From Chthonomonas sp. UBA2387 (GTDB lineage: Bacteria > Armatimonadota > Fimbriimonadia > Fimbriimonadales > Fimbriimonadaceae): 64,000 bases of DNA. How positions within the stretch are numbered: the first letter of the stretch is position 1; every line of letters starts with the position of its first letter. Where the stretch lies: assembly GCA_002343445.1 (NCBI GenBank), contig DDSP01000033.1, positions 86,556-150,555 of the forward strand, read 5' to 3'. This document shows, in pieces, positions 1-9,900 of the stretch. The notes beneath the pieces are model-generated. The model did no database searches and was not told where the DNA came from. It saw nothing but the letters and a program-made list of their open reading frames with translations. The translations under genes were made by a program, and so were the position numbers.

Positions 1-2
1 CG

Positions 3-299
3 TGGGTCTGGGACAAGGCTCTGCATGCCGGGGCCGTGGCCGGGATGTCCTCTGCGCACTGGGCAGATGGGCGCATCGCCTGGATGCAGACGTTGACCCT
101 GTCCACCGACTTGACTCCGAACACGTCGGCCTTCATCGAGGGCGTCGCCGAGGGTATGCGGAAGGTTGAAGACACCATCCTTCACCTGGGCTTGGCCCAT
201 CGGCCCGACCCGCGTCGCCAGTGGGATATCCACGTGGGCTTCGGGCGAGCCTCCGCTTCCGGGACGTTCCTCGGCATCGGCTACAGCGAACGGCGGTGA
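3..299 (+). CDS. C-terminal fragment of a putative outer-membrane transporter-like beta-barrel protein
   Basis: The reading frame is open from the left edge (first full codon at base 3) to TGA at 297-299, so this is the 3' end of a gene that starts outside the window. The visible 98 residues contain short alternating segments (e.g. LHLGLAHRP, WDIHVGFGRASAS) and end in FLGIGYSERR. That layout, with a 'gene product seen in a row of strands, then W-D-x-x-V-G-F-G' ending, resembles the C-terminus of the MetA-pathway/transporter family of outer-membrane barrels. The family guess rests on this short pattern only. An ATG at 36 exists but is not needed because the frame stays open upstream. Confidence 0.45.
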   Translation, partial: WVWDKALHAGAVAGMSSAHWADGRIAWMQTLTLSTDLTPNTSAFIEGVAEGMRKVEDTILHLGLAHRPDPRRQWDIHVGFGRASASGTFLGIGYSERR

Positions 300-344
300 T
301 CCTCGGCACACGCGCGGGGCATTGAGGAAGGTACCTTCAACGCA

Positions 345-1298
345 GTGAACACGATCCACAACGTCGTCATCATCGGCTCCGGCCCCGCAGGCTACACGGC
401 CGCGCTTTACACCGGGCGCGCCAGCCTCGAACCCGTCCTTTTCTCGGGTCTCGAGCCCGGCGGGCAGCTGATGATCACGACGGACGTCGAGAACTACCCC
501 GGCTTCCCCGAGGGCATCATGGGCCCCGAGATGATGGCCCTGTTCCGCAAGCAGTGCGAACGCTTCGGCACCATCATCCACGACACGCAGATCACCCAGG
601 TCGACTTCTCCGCCCGACCGTTCCGGTTGTGGGCGGGCGACCAGGAGTTCCAGGCAAAGACCGTGATCGTCGCCACCGGCGCCTCGGCCAAGTGGCTCGG
701 ACTTGAGAGCGAAGTCACTTTCGGCGGCTACGGCGTGAGCGCTTGCGCCACGTGCGACGGATTCTTCTTCCGCAACAAAGAGGTCATCGTGGTCGGCGGC
801 GGCGATACGGCCATGGAAGAGGCCAACTACCTCACGCGCATGTGCTCGAAGGTCTATCTCGTCCACCGACGCGACGAGTTCCGCGCCAGCAAGATCATGC
901 AGGACCGCGTGCTCGCCAACCCCAAGATCGAGGTGATTTGGAACACGGGAATCGCCGAGATTCTGGGCGAGCACGAGCCTCACAAGCGCGTCACGGGCGT
1001 CCGGCTGATGGACACTCGCGACGGCTCGACCCGCGAAATGCCCATCTCCGGCGTGTTCATCGCCATCGGCCACAAGCCCAACAGCGACTTGTTCAAGGGC
1101 GTCCTCGATATGGACGACGTGGGCTACCTCAAAGTGCAACACGGCTCGACCCGAACCAACATCGAGGGCGTTTTTGCCTGCGGCGACGTGGCGGACAGCG
1201 TCTACCGCCAAGCGGTGACCGCTGCGGGCACGGGATGCATGGCGGCAATCGATGCCGAGCGGTGGCTGGAGGCCAACGCGCACGATCTGGGCGCCTGA
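345..1298 (+). CDS. trxB: Thioredoxin reductase (NADPH)
   Basis: Flavoenzyme of 317 residues that reduces thioredoxin with NADPH in the cytoplasm. The FAD-binding motif GSGPAGYTAAL lies at residues 11-21, the redox-active pair C134-A-T-C137 (CATCDG) follows, then the NADPH-binding GGGDTAMEEA and the C-terminal FAD motif GVFACGDV. Length and motif order match low-molecular-weight bacterial TrxB (about 310-320 residues). The GTG start at 345 is preceded by a purine-rich GAGGAAGG at 324-331. No thioredoxin gene lies next to it. The next gene starts 17 bases after the stop on the same strand. Confidence 0.96.
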   Translation: MNTIHNVVIIGSGPAGYTAALYTGRASLEPVLFSGLEPGGQLMITTDVENYPGFPEGIMGPEMMALFRKQCERFGTIIHDTQITQVDFSARPFRLWAGDQEFQAKTVIVATGASAKWLGLESEVTFGGYGVSACATCDGFFFRNKEVIVVGGGDTAMEEANYLTRMCSKVYLVHRRDEFRASKIMQDRVLANPKIEVIWNTGIAEILGEHEPHKRVTGVRLMDTRDGSTREMPISGVFIAIGHKPNSDLFKGVLDMDDVGYLKVQHGSTRTNIEGVFACGDVADSVYRQAVTAAGTGCMAAIDAERWLEANAHDLGA

Positions 1299-1303
1299 CG
1301 CGT

Positions 1304-1309
1304 TAGATT
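1304..1309 (+). promoter_or_regulatory. -10-like hexamer directly before the start codon
   Basis: TAGATT lies 5 bases before the ATG at 1315, with no Shine-Dalgarno between. If used, transcription would begin at or next to the start codon (leaderless mRNA). The same arrangement recurs at many genes in this window. Confidence 0.4.
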
Positions 1310-1314
1310 CAAGC

Positions 1315-2424
1315 ATGGTCGCTTCACTCTTGGCACTCGGCGTGATGGCTCTGGGCTCGGCCCAGGGGTCGTCGCGCAATCTCGACCTCCCCAGCCCATT
1401 TGGCCCGGAATCGAAGGTCCAGATCATGGAGAACCTCGACCGCTTGGAGATTCCCAAGATCGCACCGAAGAACCCGAGTTGGGCCTACGAGTGGTCGGCG
1501 TCCGGTTTCGGCAGGTCGCGGCCCGGTGGGATCGCCGGATTGCGAACGGTCGTCTACTCGCAGAAGCCTCGCGGCGACCACCGGCTGAGCGTGGCCCGCT
1601 TGCTCATGCGCCTCTGGGAGTTCAACATGAACCGCTTCCAGACGGACAACCCCTCGCCGTGCGACGGGATCGTGACCGTCTATCTCAGCTTCGGGGGCAC
1701 GGCCGGCGGCGAGCAGATGTTCGCGCGCGATCCGCAACTGCTTCAACGGGGCGGAACGAACGACAAGGTCAACACGATCTACATCTACGATATCGACACG
1801 TTCAAAGACCCGGTCCAGATGGTCCGCGAGATCGCCCACGAATACGGCCACGCCACACACGCCACCATCGGGGGACGTCAGTACCTGACCGACATCGGAG
1901 GGTTCAAGGAGCCCGAGCAGTGGGCCGCAGGCTATCTCGGCGAAAGACTGTTCATGCGTTGGTTGCGCGACCAACTCCGCGACGGCAAGCTGACCCCCGA
2001 AGACACGATGGGCGCGACGCTGGAGCAACTCGACCCGTGGGTGAAGGCCTACTGCGACCCGCTCGAAGACGCGGTAGCCAAAAACGGCCCCGACTTTGCA
2101 GCCCTCCGACGAGACGACGCCAAGGGGATGGACGCCTTGATCGGCTTGGTCCTCTTTATGGAGCGCTTCCTTTCCGCCCCTGAGTTGCGACAGACCTTTT
2201 ACCTGAACGAGCAGCGCAGGGCCTTCACCCTGCCGGCCGCGTTGCTCAAGACGATCGAACCCAAGGATTCGATTGCTTGGACGTTCCCGGCGGACTGGAA
2301 AGGACGCACCATCTGGGTGCCCGCCGGGCCCTTCAAGGCCGCTGGCTCGACCGAGACCAAGAACGACTGGGCCAAGGTGACCGTGCCCGAGGACGGCATC
2401 GTGCAGCTGACCAAGGGCAAGTAA
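1315..2424 (+). CDS. Secreted HExxH metallopeptidase candidate
   Basis: Protein of 369 residues with an N-terminal signal peptide (MVASLLALGVMALGSAQG) that lacks basic residues. The start at 1315 is preferred over in-frame upstream codons because it begins the signal peptide and removes a 47-base overlap with trxB. Residues 175-179 are H-E-Y-G-H in the context REIAHEYGHATH, a gluzincin-type zinc site. A possible third ligand glutamate follows in GFKEPEQWAAGYLGE. I do not recognise a named peptidase family, so peptidase activity is inferred from the zinc motif and secretion signal. It ends 3 bases before the ppx start. Confidence 0.6.
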   Translation: MVASLLALGVMALGSAQGSSRNLDLPSPFGPESKVQIMENLDRLEIPKIAPKNPSWAYEWSASGFGRSRPGGIAGLRTVVYSQKPRGDHRLSVARLLMRLWEFNMNRFQTDNPSPCDGIVTVYLSFGGTAGGEQMFARDPQLLQRGGTNDKVNTIYIYDIDTFKDPVQMVREIAHEYGHATHATIGGRQYLTDIGGFKEPEQWAAGYLGERLFMRWLRDQLRDGKLTPEDTMGATLEQLDPWVKAYCDPLEDAVAKNGPDFAALRRDDAKGMDALIGLVLFMERFLSAPELRQTFYLNEQRRAFTLPAALLKTIEPKDSIAWTFPADWKGRTIWVPAGPFKAAGSTETKNDWAKVTVPEDGIVQLTKGK

Positions 2425-2427
2425 CCC

Positions 2428-3321
2428 ATGAGAACGCTGGCCACGGTCGACATCGGGAGCAACACCGCCCATCTGCTCATCGCGCGCACCGATGGCCGAC
2501 GCCTGACCCGCATGGTCAACCGCTCGGAGTGGCTCTCGCTCGGCGAGATCGTCTCGGCCGAGCAAGAGCTTCCCGAGTCCACGGTCAAGGACGTCATCCA
2601 AGCGCTGCAGCGGTTCAAGGCGCTGGCTCAGGCCGAAGGCGCGGAGCCGCTGACGGTGTTCGCGACCGAAGCCGTTCGTGCGGCGGCCAACCATAGCGAA
2701 GCGCTCGACCAGATCGAACAGGCAACCGGGCTGCGCGTCGAACTCGCCAGCCCGAGACGCGAAGCCGAACTCGGCGTTCTGGGTGCAAGCCTGGATACCC
2801 AGTTCTGCGGGGCGACGGCCTACGTGGAGGCCGGGGGCGGCAGCATCCAGATCGCGCACACCCACGGAGACGCCATCCTGGAGGAGCGCTCGTTGCCGCT
2901 GGGCACGGGGCGGCTGATTGCGACTTTCGGTCTCGGCCAGCCTTGCCCTCCAACGACCTTGGAGCGTCTGGAGCGGTTCGTTGAAGAGACCCTCGATGGG
3001 GCCGAGTTTGCTCCAGTGCCGCGCGTCGTGGCCTCGGGTGGCGTGGCGCGAGGGCTGTGGCGCGCGCTGCATCCGGACGGCGACCGGGCCCTTGCCCTTC
3101 CCGAGTTGGACTACATCGTTTGGAGCGCTCAGCGGCTTCGCGTGTCGCAGATCGTCGGACGGTTTTCGGTCAAGGAGAAGCGTGCCGCCACCCTGCTGCC
3201 GGGCGCAGTCGCCTACCGGGCGATCCTGCGGCGGTTGGGAGCCGCCGAGATGACGGTCAGCTCCTATGGCGTCCGCGAAGGGGCGCTGCTGGAACAAGCC
3301 CGCAATGGAGGCAAACGTTGA
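2428..3321 (+). CDS. ppx: Ppx/GppA family phosphatase (exopolyphosphatase)
   Basis: ASKHA-fold phosphatase of 297 residues acting on polyphosphate or pppGpp. It opens with TVDIGSNTAHLLI, the phosphate-1 motif of the family, followed by VFATEAVRAAAN, and by EAGGGSIQIAH and LGTGRLI as the second nucleotide/phosphate-binding loop region. The length fits the short, two-domain Ppx form. The stop TGA (3319-3321) overlaps the TTG start of ppk1, so synthesis and breakdown of polyphosphate are translationally coupled. Which substrate (polyP or pppGpp) is preferred cannot be told from the sequence. Confidence 0.9.
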   Translation: MRTLATVDIGSNTAHLLIARTDGRRLTRMVNRSEWLSLGEIVSAEQELPESTVKDVIQALQRFKALAQAEGAEPLTVFATEAVRAAANHSEALDQIEQATGLRVELASPRREAELGVLGASLDTQFCGATAYVEAGGGSIQIAHTHGDAILEERSLPLGTGRLIATFGLGQPCPPTTLERLERFVEETLDGAEFAPVPRVVASGGVARGLWRALHPDGDRALALPELDYIVWSAQRLRVSQIVGRFSVKEKRAATLLPGAVAYRAILRRLGAAEMTVSSYGVREGALLEQARNGGKR

Positions 3322-5363
3322 GACGACGCGCCGACGACTCCAACGAACCCAGATATCTCAACCGCGAACGGAGCTGGCTGCGCTTCAACGAGCGCGTTTT
3401 GGAGCTTGCCGAGGACGAGGCGACGCCCCTGCTCGAACGCCTGTTCTTCCTTTCCATCTTCGAGTCGAATCTGGACGAGTTCTACATGGTCCGCGTTTCG
3501 GGTTGGATGGAACAGCGGGATGGCGGCGGGCTCCAGCTCACGGTGGACGGATATACGCCCCAAGAGCAACTCGATCTCATCCGCGAACACGCCTTGCCCC
3601 TTCGCGTGAGAGCGGCAAGTGCGTTGGAGTCCCTTTGGCCCCTGCTCGCCGAGGAGGGCATCCGCTTGCGTCGCGTCGAGGAGTTGGACGACGCCCAACG
3701 CGCTTGGCTGTCCGACAAGTTCCAGCGAGACGTGTTCCCCGTTTGCACCCCGCTCATTCTGCACCCCAGCCCTTCCCCGCCGTTCATTTCCAACCGTAGT
3801 CTGAACCTGGCCGTCGTCATCGGGGACAAGAAGGCGCCCAAGCTGGCCCGCGTCAAGGTCCCGTCCGTGCTGCCCCGGTTCATCGGGCTACCTGGCGGAC
3901 GCGATTTCGTCACCAGCGAAGACCTGTTGGCCCACCACCTCGAAACCCTCTTCCCGGGCGTCCAGTTGCGGGAAACGCACTTGTTCCGGGTCGTACGGGA
4001 TGCCGACATCGAGATCCGCGAGACCGACGCCGCCGACCTTGTGACCACTATCGAGGAGACGATTCGCGCGCGGCGCTTCGGCGCTGCGGTGTTGCTCGAA
4101 GTCGCTCCGAAAATGCCCAAAGAGGTTCGGCGGACGCTGCGCGCCATTCTCGATCTGGACGAAGAAGACGTGTTCGAAGTGCCTGGGATACTGGGAATGG
4201 AGGGGCTTTCGGACTTGGCTTCCCTGCCCAAGCCCAAGCTGCGATACGCCCGGCACACGCCCGTGCTCAGCGAGCGACTGCGCGAAGGCAACCTCTTCGC
4301 CACGATCGCCAAGGGCGACGTCTTGGTCCACCATCCGTTCGATGGTTTCGCCTCCGTCGAAGGCTTCGTCCGCGCGGCAGCCAACGATCCGGCCGTGATC
4401 GGCATCAAGCAGACGCTCTACCGGGTCGGGGCCGAATCGCCCATCGTCGATGCGCTGTTGCAGGCCGCCGAGGCTGGAAAGCAAGTGGCGGCGATGGTCG
4501 AACTCAAAGCCCGATTCGACGAGAGCAACAACCTGGTGTGGGCGCGCAAGCTGGAGCGGGCCGGCGTACACGTCACCTATGGCTTCGCCGAGATGAAGAC
4601 CCACGCCAAGATGTGCCTTGTCGTGCGCCGCGAGCCGAAGGGCATCCGCTCCTACGCGCACGTCGGCACGGGCAACTACAACCCCTCGACCGCGCGCGTC
4701 TACACCGATCTGGGCCTGTTCACGTGCGACAAGGAGATCACGCAAGACGTGGCCGAGCTGTTCAACCTGCTCACCGGCTTTTCGAAGCAGGACTCGTTCC
4801 GCGCCTTGGTCGTGGCGCCGCTGAACCTGCGCGAGGGCATCATCGAGCGAATCGAACGCGAGGCGAAGCACTTCCAAGCCACGGGCAAGGGCCACATCGT
4901 GTTCAAGGTGAACAGCCTGGTGGACCCCGAAGTGATCGACGCCTTGTACGAAGCGAGTGCGGTGGGCGTCCCGATCGACCTGATCGTGCGCGGCATCTGT
5001 TGCCTTCGGCCGGGAGTCGAGGGTCTGAGCAAGACGATCAGGGTGCGCTCGATTCTGGGGCGATTCCTCGAGCACTCGCGCGTGTATTGGTTCGAGAACG
5101 GAGGCACGCCCGACGTGCTCATCGGGAGCGCCGACCTCATGCCCCGCAACCTCGACCGGCGCATCGAGACGCTGGTCCCCGTCCGGGCGAAGAAGCTGGT
5201 CGGCCACCTGCGAAGCGTGGTGCTCGAGGCGTACTTGCAAGACCAGTCGAATGCTTGGACGCTGGATTCGGATGGCCTGTACAAGCGGTCCCGCAAGAAG
5301 AACTCGATCTCCGCGCAGAAGTCGTTGGCCGAACCCCCGACTGCCGGCAGCGTGGTGGCGTAA
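3318..5363 (+). CDS. ppk: Polyphosphate kinase 1
   Basis: Transfers the ATP gamma-phosphate reversibly to polyphosphate. I place the start at TTG 3318, which overlaps the ppx stop as TTGA and gives 681 residues, close to the usual ~690 of PPK1; the frame stays open further upstream but only as ppx shadow. The N-terminus RYLNRERSWLRFNERVLE is the typical PPK1 opening. The predicted phosphohistidine is H429 in MKTHAKMCLVV, followed by HVGTGNYNPSTARVYTD. H586 in FLEHSRVYWFENGG and GSADLMPRNLDRRIE complete the active site. No key residue is missing. Confidence 0.96.
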   Translation: MRRRADDSNEPRYLNRERSWLRFNERVLELAEDEATPLLERLFFLSIFESNLDEFYMVRVSGWMEQRDGGGLQLTVDGYTPQEQLDLIREHALPLRVRAASALESLWPLLAEEGIRLRRVEELDDAQRAWLSDKFQRDVFPVCTPLILHPSPSPPFISNRSLNLAVVIGDKKAPKLARVKVPSVLPRFIGLPGGRDFVTSEDLLAHHLETLFPGVQLRETHLFRVVRDADIEIRETDAADLVTTIEETIRARRFGAAVLLEVAPKMPKEVRRTLRAILDLDEEDVFEVPGILGMEGLSDLASLPKPKLRYARHTPVLSERLREGNLFATIAKGDVLVHHPFDGFASVEGFVRAAANDPAVIGIKQTLYRVGAESPIVDALLQAAEAGKQVAAMVELKARFDESNNLVWARKLERAGVHVTYGFAEMKTHAKMCLVVRREPKGIRSYAHVGTGNYNPSTARVYTDLGLFTCDKEITQDVAELFNLLTGFSKQDSFRALVVAPLNLREGIIERIEREAKHFQATGKGHIVFKVNSLVDPEVIDALYEASAVGVPIDLIVRGICCLRPGVEGLSKTIRVRSILGRFLEHSRVYWFENGGTPDVLIGSADLMPRNLDRRIETLVPVRAKKLVGHLRSVVLEAYLQDQSNAWTLDSDGLYKRSRKKNSISAQKSLAEPPTAGSVVA

Positions 5364-5393
5364 GCTGGCATGCGGGAACGTGCCGGAAGGAAC

Positions 5394-5531
5394 ATGAAGC
5401 CGTCCGTCGCGGGGCGCCAACGTTCCCGCGTTTCCAGCCGGCGGCGCCTCTGGATCCTTTGGTCCATCATCGGCCTGATGGTCACGGTCTATTTGGCCTT
5501 GAAGCTGAACGCCACGGCCCGCATCCGCTAG
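5394..5531 (+). CDS. Small single-pass membrane protein
   Basis: Short gene of 45 residues after ppk1. The start at 5394 has GGAAGG three bases upstream; an in-frame ATG at 5370 would add eight residues. The product has an Arg-rich N-terminus (GRQRSRVSSRRRLW) followed by one hydrophobic segment (LWILWSIIGLMVTVYLAL) and a short polar tail, so the topology is probably N-in with one membrane span. I recognise no family. It could be a real small membrane protein or chance reading frame; the clear span after a basic cluster and the ribosome site favour the former. Confidence 0.5.
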   Translation: MKPSVAGRQRSRVSSRRRLWILWSIIGLMVTVYLALKLNATARIR

Positions 5532-5589
5532 GCCGAATGCAGGATGCAGTTCCCATAGGGCGAACGTCTCTGTGAGTAGAGCCGCTCGC

Positions 5590-5605
5590 CCGACGCGCGC
5601 GTCGG
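5590..5605. repeat. 16-bp perfect palindrome in the spacer before the membrane protein gene
   Basis: The two halves CCGACGCG and CGCGTCGG form an uninterrupted perfect palindrome 27 bases before the ATG at 5633. It could be an operator for the downstream operon or a chance product of G+C-rich DNA. No promoter hexamers are clear around it. Confidence 0.35.
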
Positions 5606-5632
5606 ACATGCAGGTTCGCTTGGAAGCGGAAC

Positions 5633-6982
5633 ATGACCGAAGCCTTGCCTTGGCTCCTCCTCGTCGCTGCGCTCGTCGCCATACCTTTGGCACGCTCCAA
5701 AGAGCCCTCCTCCCCCGCCAAGCCCCTCTCCCTTGTGGGGCCCGTCGTCTTCGGGTTGCTCGCGCTCGCACTCGCCTTTGGGACCGGGGCGGCCGATGGC
5801 GTCCGCAACGCGACGCTCGCCCTTGCCCTCGCCCTGGTGGTCGCGCGCGGTTTGGCCCTCGCGCCCGCGTCGCTGGCCTTGGGCGGCAACCAGGCGTTTG
5901 CCTACGGCATCGGTGGGGCGTTGGTGGCGCTCGGCGGACTCTGGGCCGAGGGAGGTCCCTTTGTCGCGGTGGGCTTGGCGGCGGGGCTGGCGCTCGGCGC
6001 GGCCCGGGGATGGACGTGGCTCGGCTTGGGGGGCGCGATCGTGGCGCTCGTCAACGGGCTCGGCGCGAAGTCGGAGATCGGGGCGGCGTCCAGCCTCGGC
6101 ACGGCCTTGGCTTTTGCCATCGTGCTTGCTTGGGTGCTCCGTTCGCTTCTGGCCGGACGGGGGCAATCTTGGCTACCCGGAGTCGCTGGCGCAGCGTTGG
6201 CTGCCGTGGGCGCGTGCTTGGCGGCGAACCAGTACGTCGTCATCGCCGATGGCCTGGTGCTGGTGGCTGTCGCCGTGGTGTGTGCTGTCGTGGCCCGCGC
6301 CGCTTCGTTGGGTTCGGCGAGTTCGTTCGCGTCCATTTTGTGCGCCGTCGTGTGGCTTGCGGGCGCGAGCATCGCGTTCGGTTTGGCTCGCGGCCTCGGT
6401 ATGTCGGTGCTGTTCGCGGTGGGCTTGGCGCTCAGCGGCCTGTTGGGCGAAACGCGGCGCTTGGCCGCGCTTGGGCCTCTGGGAGGCTTGGTCGCCTACC
6501 GGCTGTTCCGCGAGCACTTCACCGAGGCCAGCCGTTCGCTCGACATCGGCCAGCATTACGCGATCGTCGGGCTGGTGGCGGCCATGCTCGTCCCGCTGGC
6601 CGTGGCGCAGTGGCGGGCGATGGCGAAGGGCCACGAGACCCCGCAAGCCGCTCTCGGCGAAGGCGCGTTGCTCGGTTTGAGCATGGCTTCCCTGGCCACG
6701 GGCATCGTCCTCCTGGCCGCGAAGGGCGCGGTCGGCATGCTGGTCGGCTTCGGCATCGCCCCCATTGCGGCGATGCTGTCCGATCAGGAGCCTGAAGAGA
6801 CCCACTCGCTCGCCCTCGGTTGGGGCCTGCTGGCCTTGCCGACGTTCGCCGCCCTCGACGCCATGCTCGACCTCTCGCGCGACGACAAGGTCCAGTTCCT
6901 CGTCAAGGCCTCGGTCGCGTTGATCGCCCTCGCCATCGCTTTGACCTTCCTTTCGCCCAAGAACACCCAAGAGACTCCATGA
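5633..6982 (+). CDS. Polytopic membrane protein of unknown function
   Basis: Protein of 449 residues made almost entirely of Ala/Leu/Gly/Val-rich hydrophobic segments, perhaps 12-14 spans, with no obvious soluble domain. The start at 5633 follows GGAAGCGGAAC. Few charged residues lie within the spans and I see no transporter signature, so no function is assigned. Its stop (TGA 6980-6982) overlaps the start of the alpha-2-macroglobulin gene as ATGA. They are therefore probably co-translated and may work together in the envelope. Confidence 0.75.
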   Translation: MTEALPWLLLVAALVAIPLARSKEPSSPAKPLSLVGPVVFGLLALALAFGTGAADGVRNATLALALALVVARGLALAPASLALGGNQAFAYGIGGALVALGGLWAEGGPFVAVGLAAGLALGAARGWTWLGLGGAIVALVNGLGAKSEIGAASSLGTALAFAIVLAWVLRSLLAGRGQSWLPGVAGAALAAVGACLAANQYVVIADGLVLVAVAVVCAVVARAASLGSASSFASILCAVVWLAGASIAFGLARGLGMSVLFAVGLALSGLLGETRRLAALGPLGGLVAYRLFREHFTEASRSLDIGQHYAIVGLVAAMLVPLAVAQWRAMAKGHETPQAALGEGALLGLSMASLATGIVLLAAKGAVGMLVGFGIAPIAAMLSDQEPEETHSLALGWGLLALPTFAALDAMLDLSRDDKVQFLVKASVALIALAIALTFLSPKNTQETP

Positions 6983-9900
6983 AGACCAACCCTCTCGTCG
7001 CCCGAATGATCGGCCTCAGCATCGGCGTGCTGGGCTGTTTGGCGCTGCTGGCCCAAGGCGTCACCGAAGAGGTGCCCCGGGGCGGGTTGACGGGCACGTT
7101 GACCATGTCGGAGAACGGTCGTCCGCTGCCCAAGGCGGCCGTGTACCTGACCGAAGTCAACGGCGACCGCTACCGCTACGTCCACACGGACGATCAGGGT
7201 CGGTTCGTGTTCCGCAACGTGGTCGCCGGGGCGTATGCCTTGAGTTTCTCGGCCAAAGCCCACACCGCAGAGGAACAGACCATTACGATCGCCGAGGGGC
7301 CGGCCACGGTTCACGACGTCGCCCTCGCTCCGTCGCCCCCCTACCTTGACTTCCACTACTCGACCCACACGTACACACCCGGCGAAGAGCCCGAGTACCA
7401 GCTGACGGGGTTCACCCAATCGGCGAATCTCGAGGTGGCGGTCTATCGGCTCGACTTCAACGAGATCGCCAAGAGCGGATCGTTGTACAGCGTGCTCAGC
7501 GACCTCCGGTGGGATCGGAACAAGAGCGGCATGCTCAAACCGGAAAACCAAGTCGCCAAGTTCGAGCGCACGCCCCAGATGGTGGATGCCGAAGGGGTGT
7601 TCATCGAAAAGGTGGCTTTGGACCCCATGCCGGAGGGAGTGTATTGGATCGAGGCGACCTCGGGAACGACCCGAGCGGGCTCCTACGCGATGGTGACCAC
7701 CACAGCCGCGGTGGCCAAGGCGTCGTCGTCGGGCACGCTTTGCTACGTCACCGACATCGTCAGCGGCCAGCCCATCGCCGGTGCCAAGGTCACGTTGATG
7801 GCCAATGAGCAAGCCAAAGCCGAAGGCGTCACCAACGCAAGCGGCTTGGTCGAACTGCCCGTGGCCGGCGACAGCGAGCAGGTTTTGTTGGTCCAACGTG
7901 GTGCGGATTCGTTCGCGATGGTCTCGTTCTGGAACAGCGGCGAGAGGAGCGACGGCGTCACGATTTCCACCTACACCGATCGGCCGATCTACCGGCCCGG
8001 CCACACCATCGAGTTCAAGGGCTTGGCCCGGCGTTGGGCCAACGACGCGTACCAAGCGATGCCCAACACGCCCGTGCTCGTTCAAGTCCGCGACCCGCGC
8101 GACAACCTGGTCGAATCGCTGAACCTGACCACGACGGGCGCGGGATCGTTCACGGGCTCCTTCAGCCTCTCCACCGAGGCGGAGCCGGGCACCTACTACG
8201 TGGTCACCCAGATCGGGCAGAACACCCATTACGGCTACGTCACCGTGGCCAACTACAGCAAGCCCGAGATGCAGTTGACCGTCAAGCCGGGCAAGCCTGT
8301 CTACCTGCGTGGCGACCAGGTCGAGATGACGGTTCAAGCGGAGTACTTCTTCGGCGGGCCTGTGGTCGGCGCCTCGGTGACCGGCTATATCCTGCGCAAC
8401 GACGCCTATGGCGGCGGCTGGTGGGATACCGACAACGACTCGGGAGAGTACGTCCAGGACTATGAAGGCACGACCGACGCCAACGGCAAGTTCGTGCTGC
8501 GGTTCGGTTCGCGCACGCCCAACAACCCGAACGAACTCGACTCGCAGTTCACGGTCTACGCCACCGTCTCCGAAGCCGACGGCCGATCCGTGAGCGGTGA
8601 GGGCAAGGCGCTCGTCGCCCGAGGCGAGTACTCGCTGGAAGTCGAGCCGCTGCAATACACGGTGGTCAGGGGCCAGCAGGCAAGCGTCAGGATCACCATG
8701 GCCAACCATGCCGACGGCAAGCCCGTGGCCAACCGCGAAGTGCGTATCGTCTCGGCTACCGAGCGCTGGGCCAATGGGCGCGAGGTCCGCGATCCCGGCA
8801 CCTCCCTGACGGCCAAGACCAACGCCGAGGGAGTCGCCACGGTGCGGGTTCCCACCAACTCGGATGGCGCGTTGGTCGTTCGGGCGAGCGCCCAAGACGA
8901 TCGAGGCAACACCATCGAGGCCACCACCCAGGTCTGGGTGGGCGACGTGAGCTGGGGTCCCGAGTCGGACCAGGGACTGACCGTGACGCTCGACCGAGCC
9001 GAGTACGGCGTCGGCGACGAGGCGTCGGTCCTCATCCGCACACCGAACCCCGGCGGAGTCGCTCTGGTGACCGTCGAGGCCGATCGCATCTACACGACGC
9101 GGCTGGTGCCCCTGACCGCGCAATCCACCCGCATCGAACTCGACGTGGACCGGCGTATGGCGCCCAACGCGTTCGTGTCGGCCGTCTACGTCCGGAACAA
9201 ACGCTTCGATCAGGCCGATGCGAGTTTGGCTGTCAACGTGCCCGACCGAAAGCTCCAAGTGACCGTCGAAAGCGATGCCGCTTCATATCTTCCAGGTCGC
9301 GAAGCCAGATTCAAAGTCACGACCCGCGACGCCAACGGCAACCCCGTGCCCGCCGAGTTCTCGTTCGGATTGGTGGACGAAGCGATCTACGCACTCAAGG
9401 AAGACCGGTTCGACCCCTACGAGGAGTTCTATCCCCAACGCTACAACGGCGTGCAGACGAGCCACTCATTCCCCGAGGTGTATCTGGACGGCGACGAGAA
9501 GGGACCGGTGAGCGTGGACATCCGCCGCGAGTTCAAGGATACGGCCACCTGGCAACCCGTACTTGAGACCGATGACACCGGCACCGCCAACGTCACCGTT
9601 CGGCTACCCGACAACCTGACGGGATGGCGGGCGACCGTGGTGGCCATCACCGACGACGCCAAGGTCGGCAAATCCACCCATAAGATCGTGGCCAAGAAGC
9701 CGGTCATGGTGCGCCTGCAGCCGCCGACGTTCCTGGTGGATGGCGACGAGCAGGTCATCGGTGCGGTGGTCATGAACGAAACCAGTCAAGACGCCGAGTT
9801 CGACGTCGAACTGAAGGCGGTCGGGGTGACCATCCTCTCCGATGCCAAGCAACGCGCGTCCATCCGCAGGGGCGGCTCGCACAGCGTCTCGTGGCGGGTC

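Noticed and set aside
1324..3297. A 657-codon open frame on the minus strand
   Set aside because: Antisense to the metallopeptidase and ppx genes; no motif seen.
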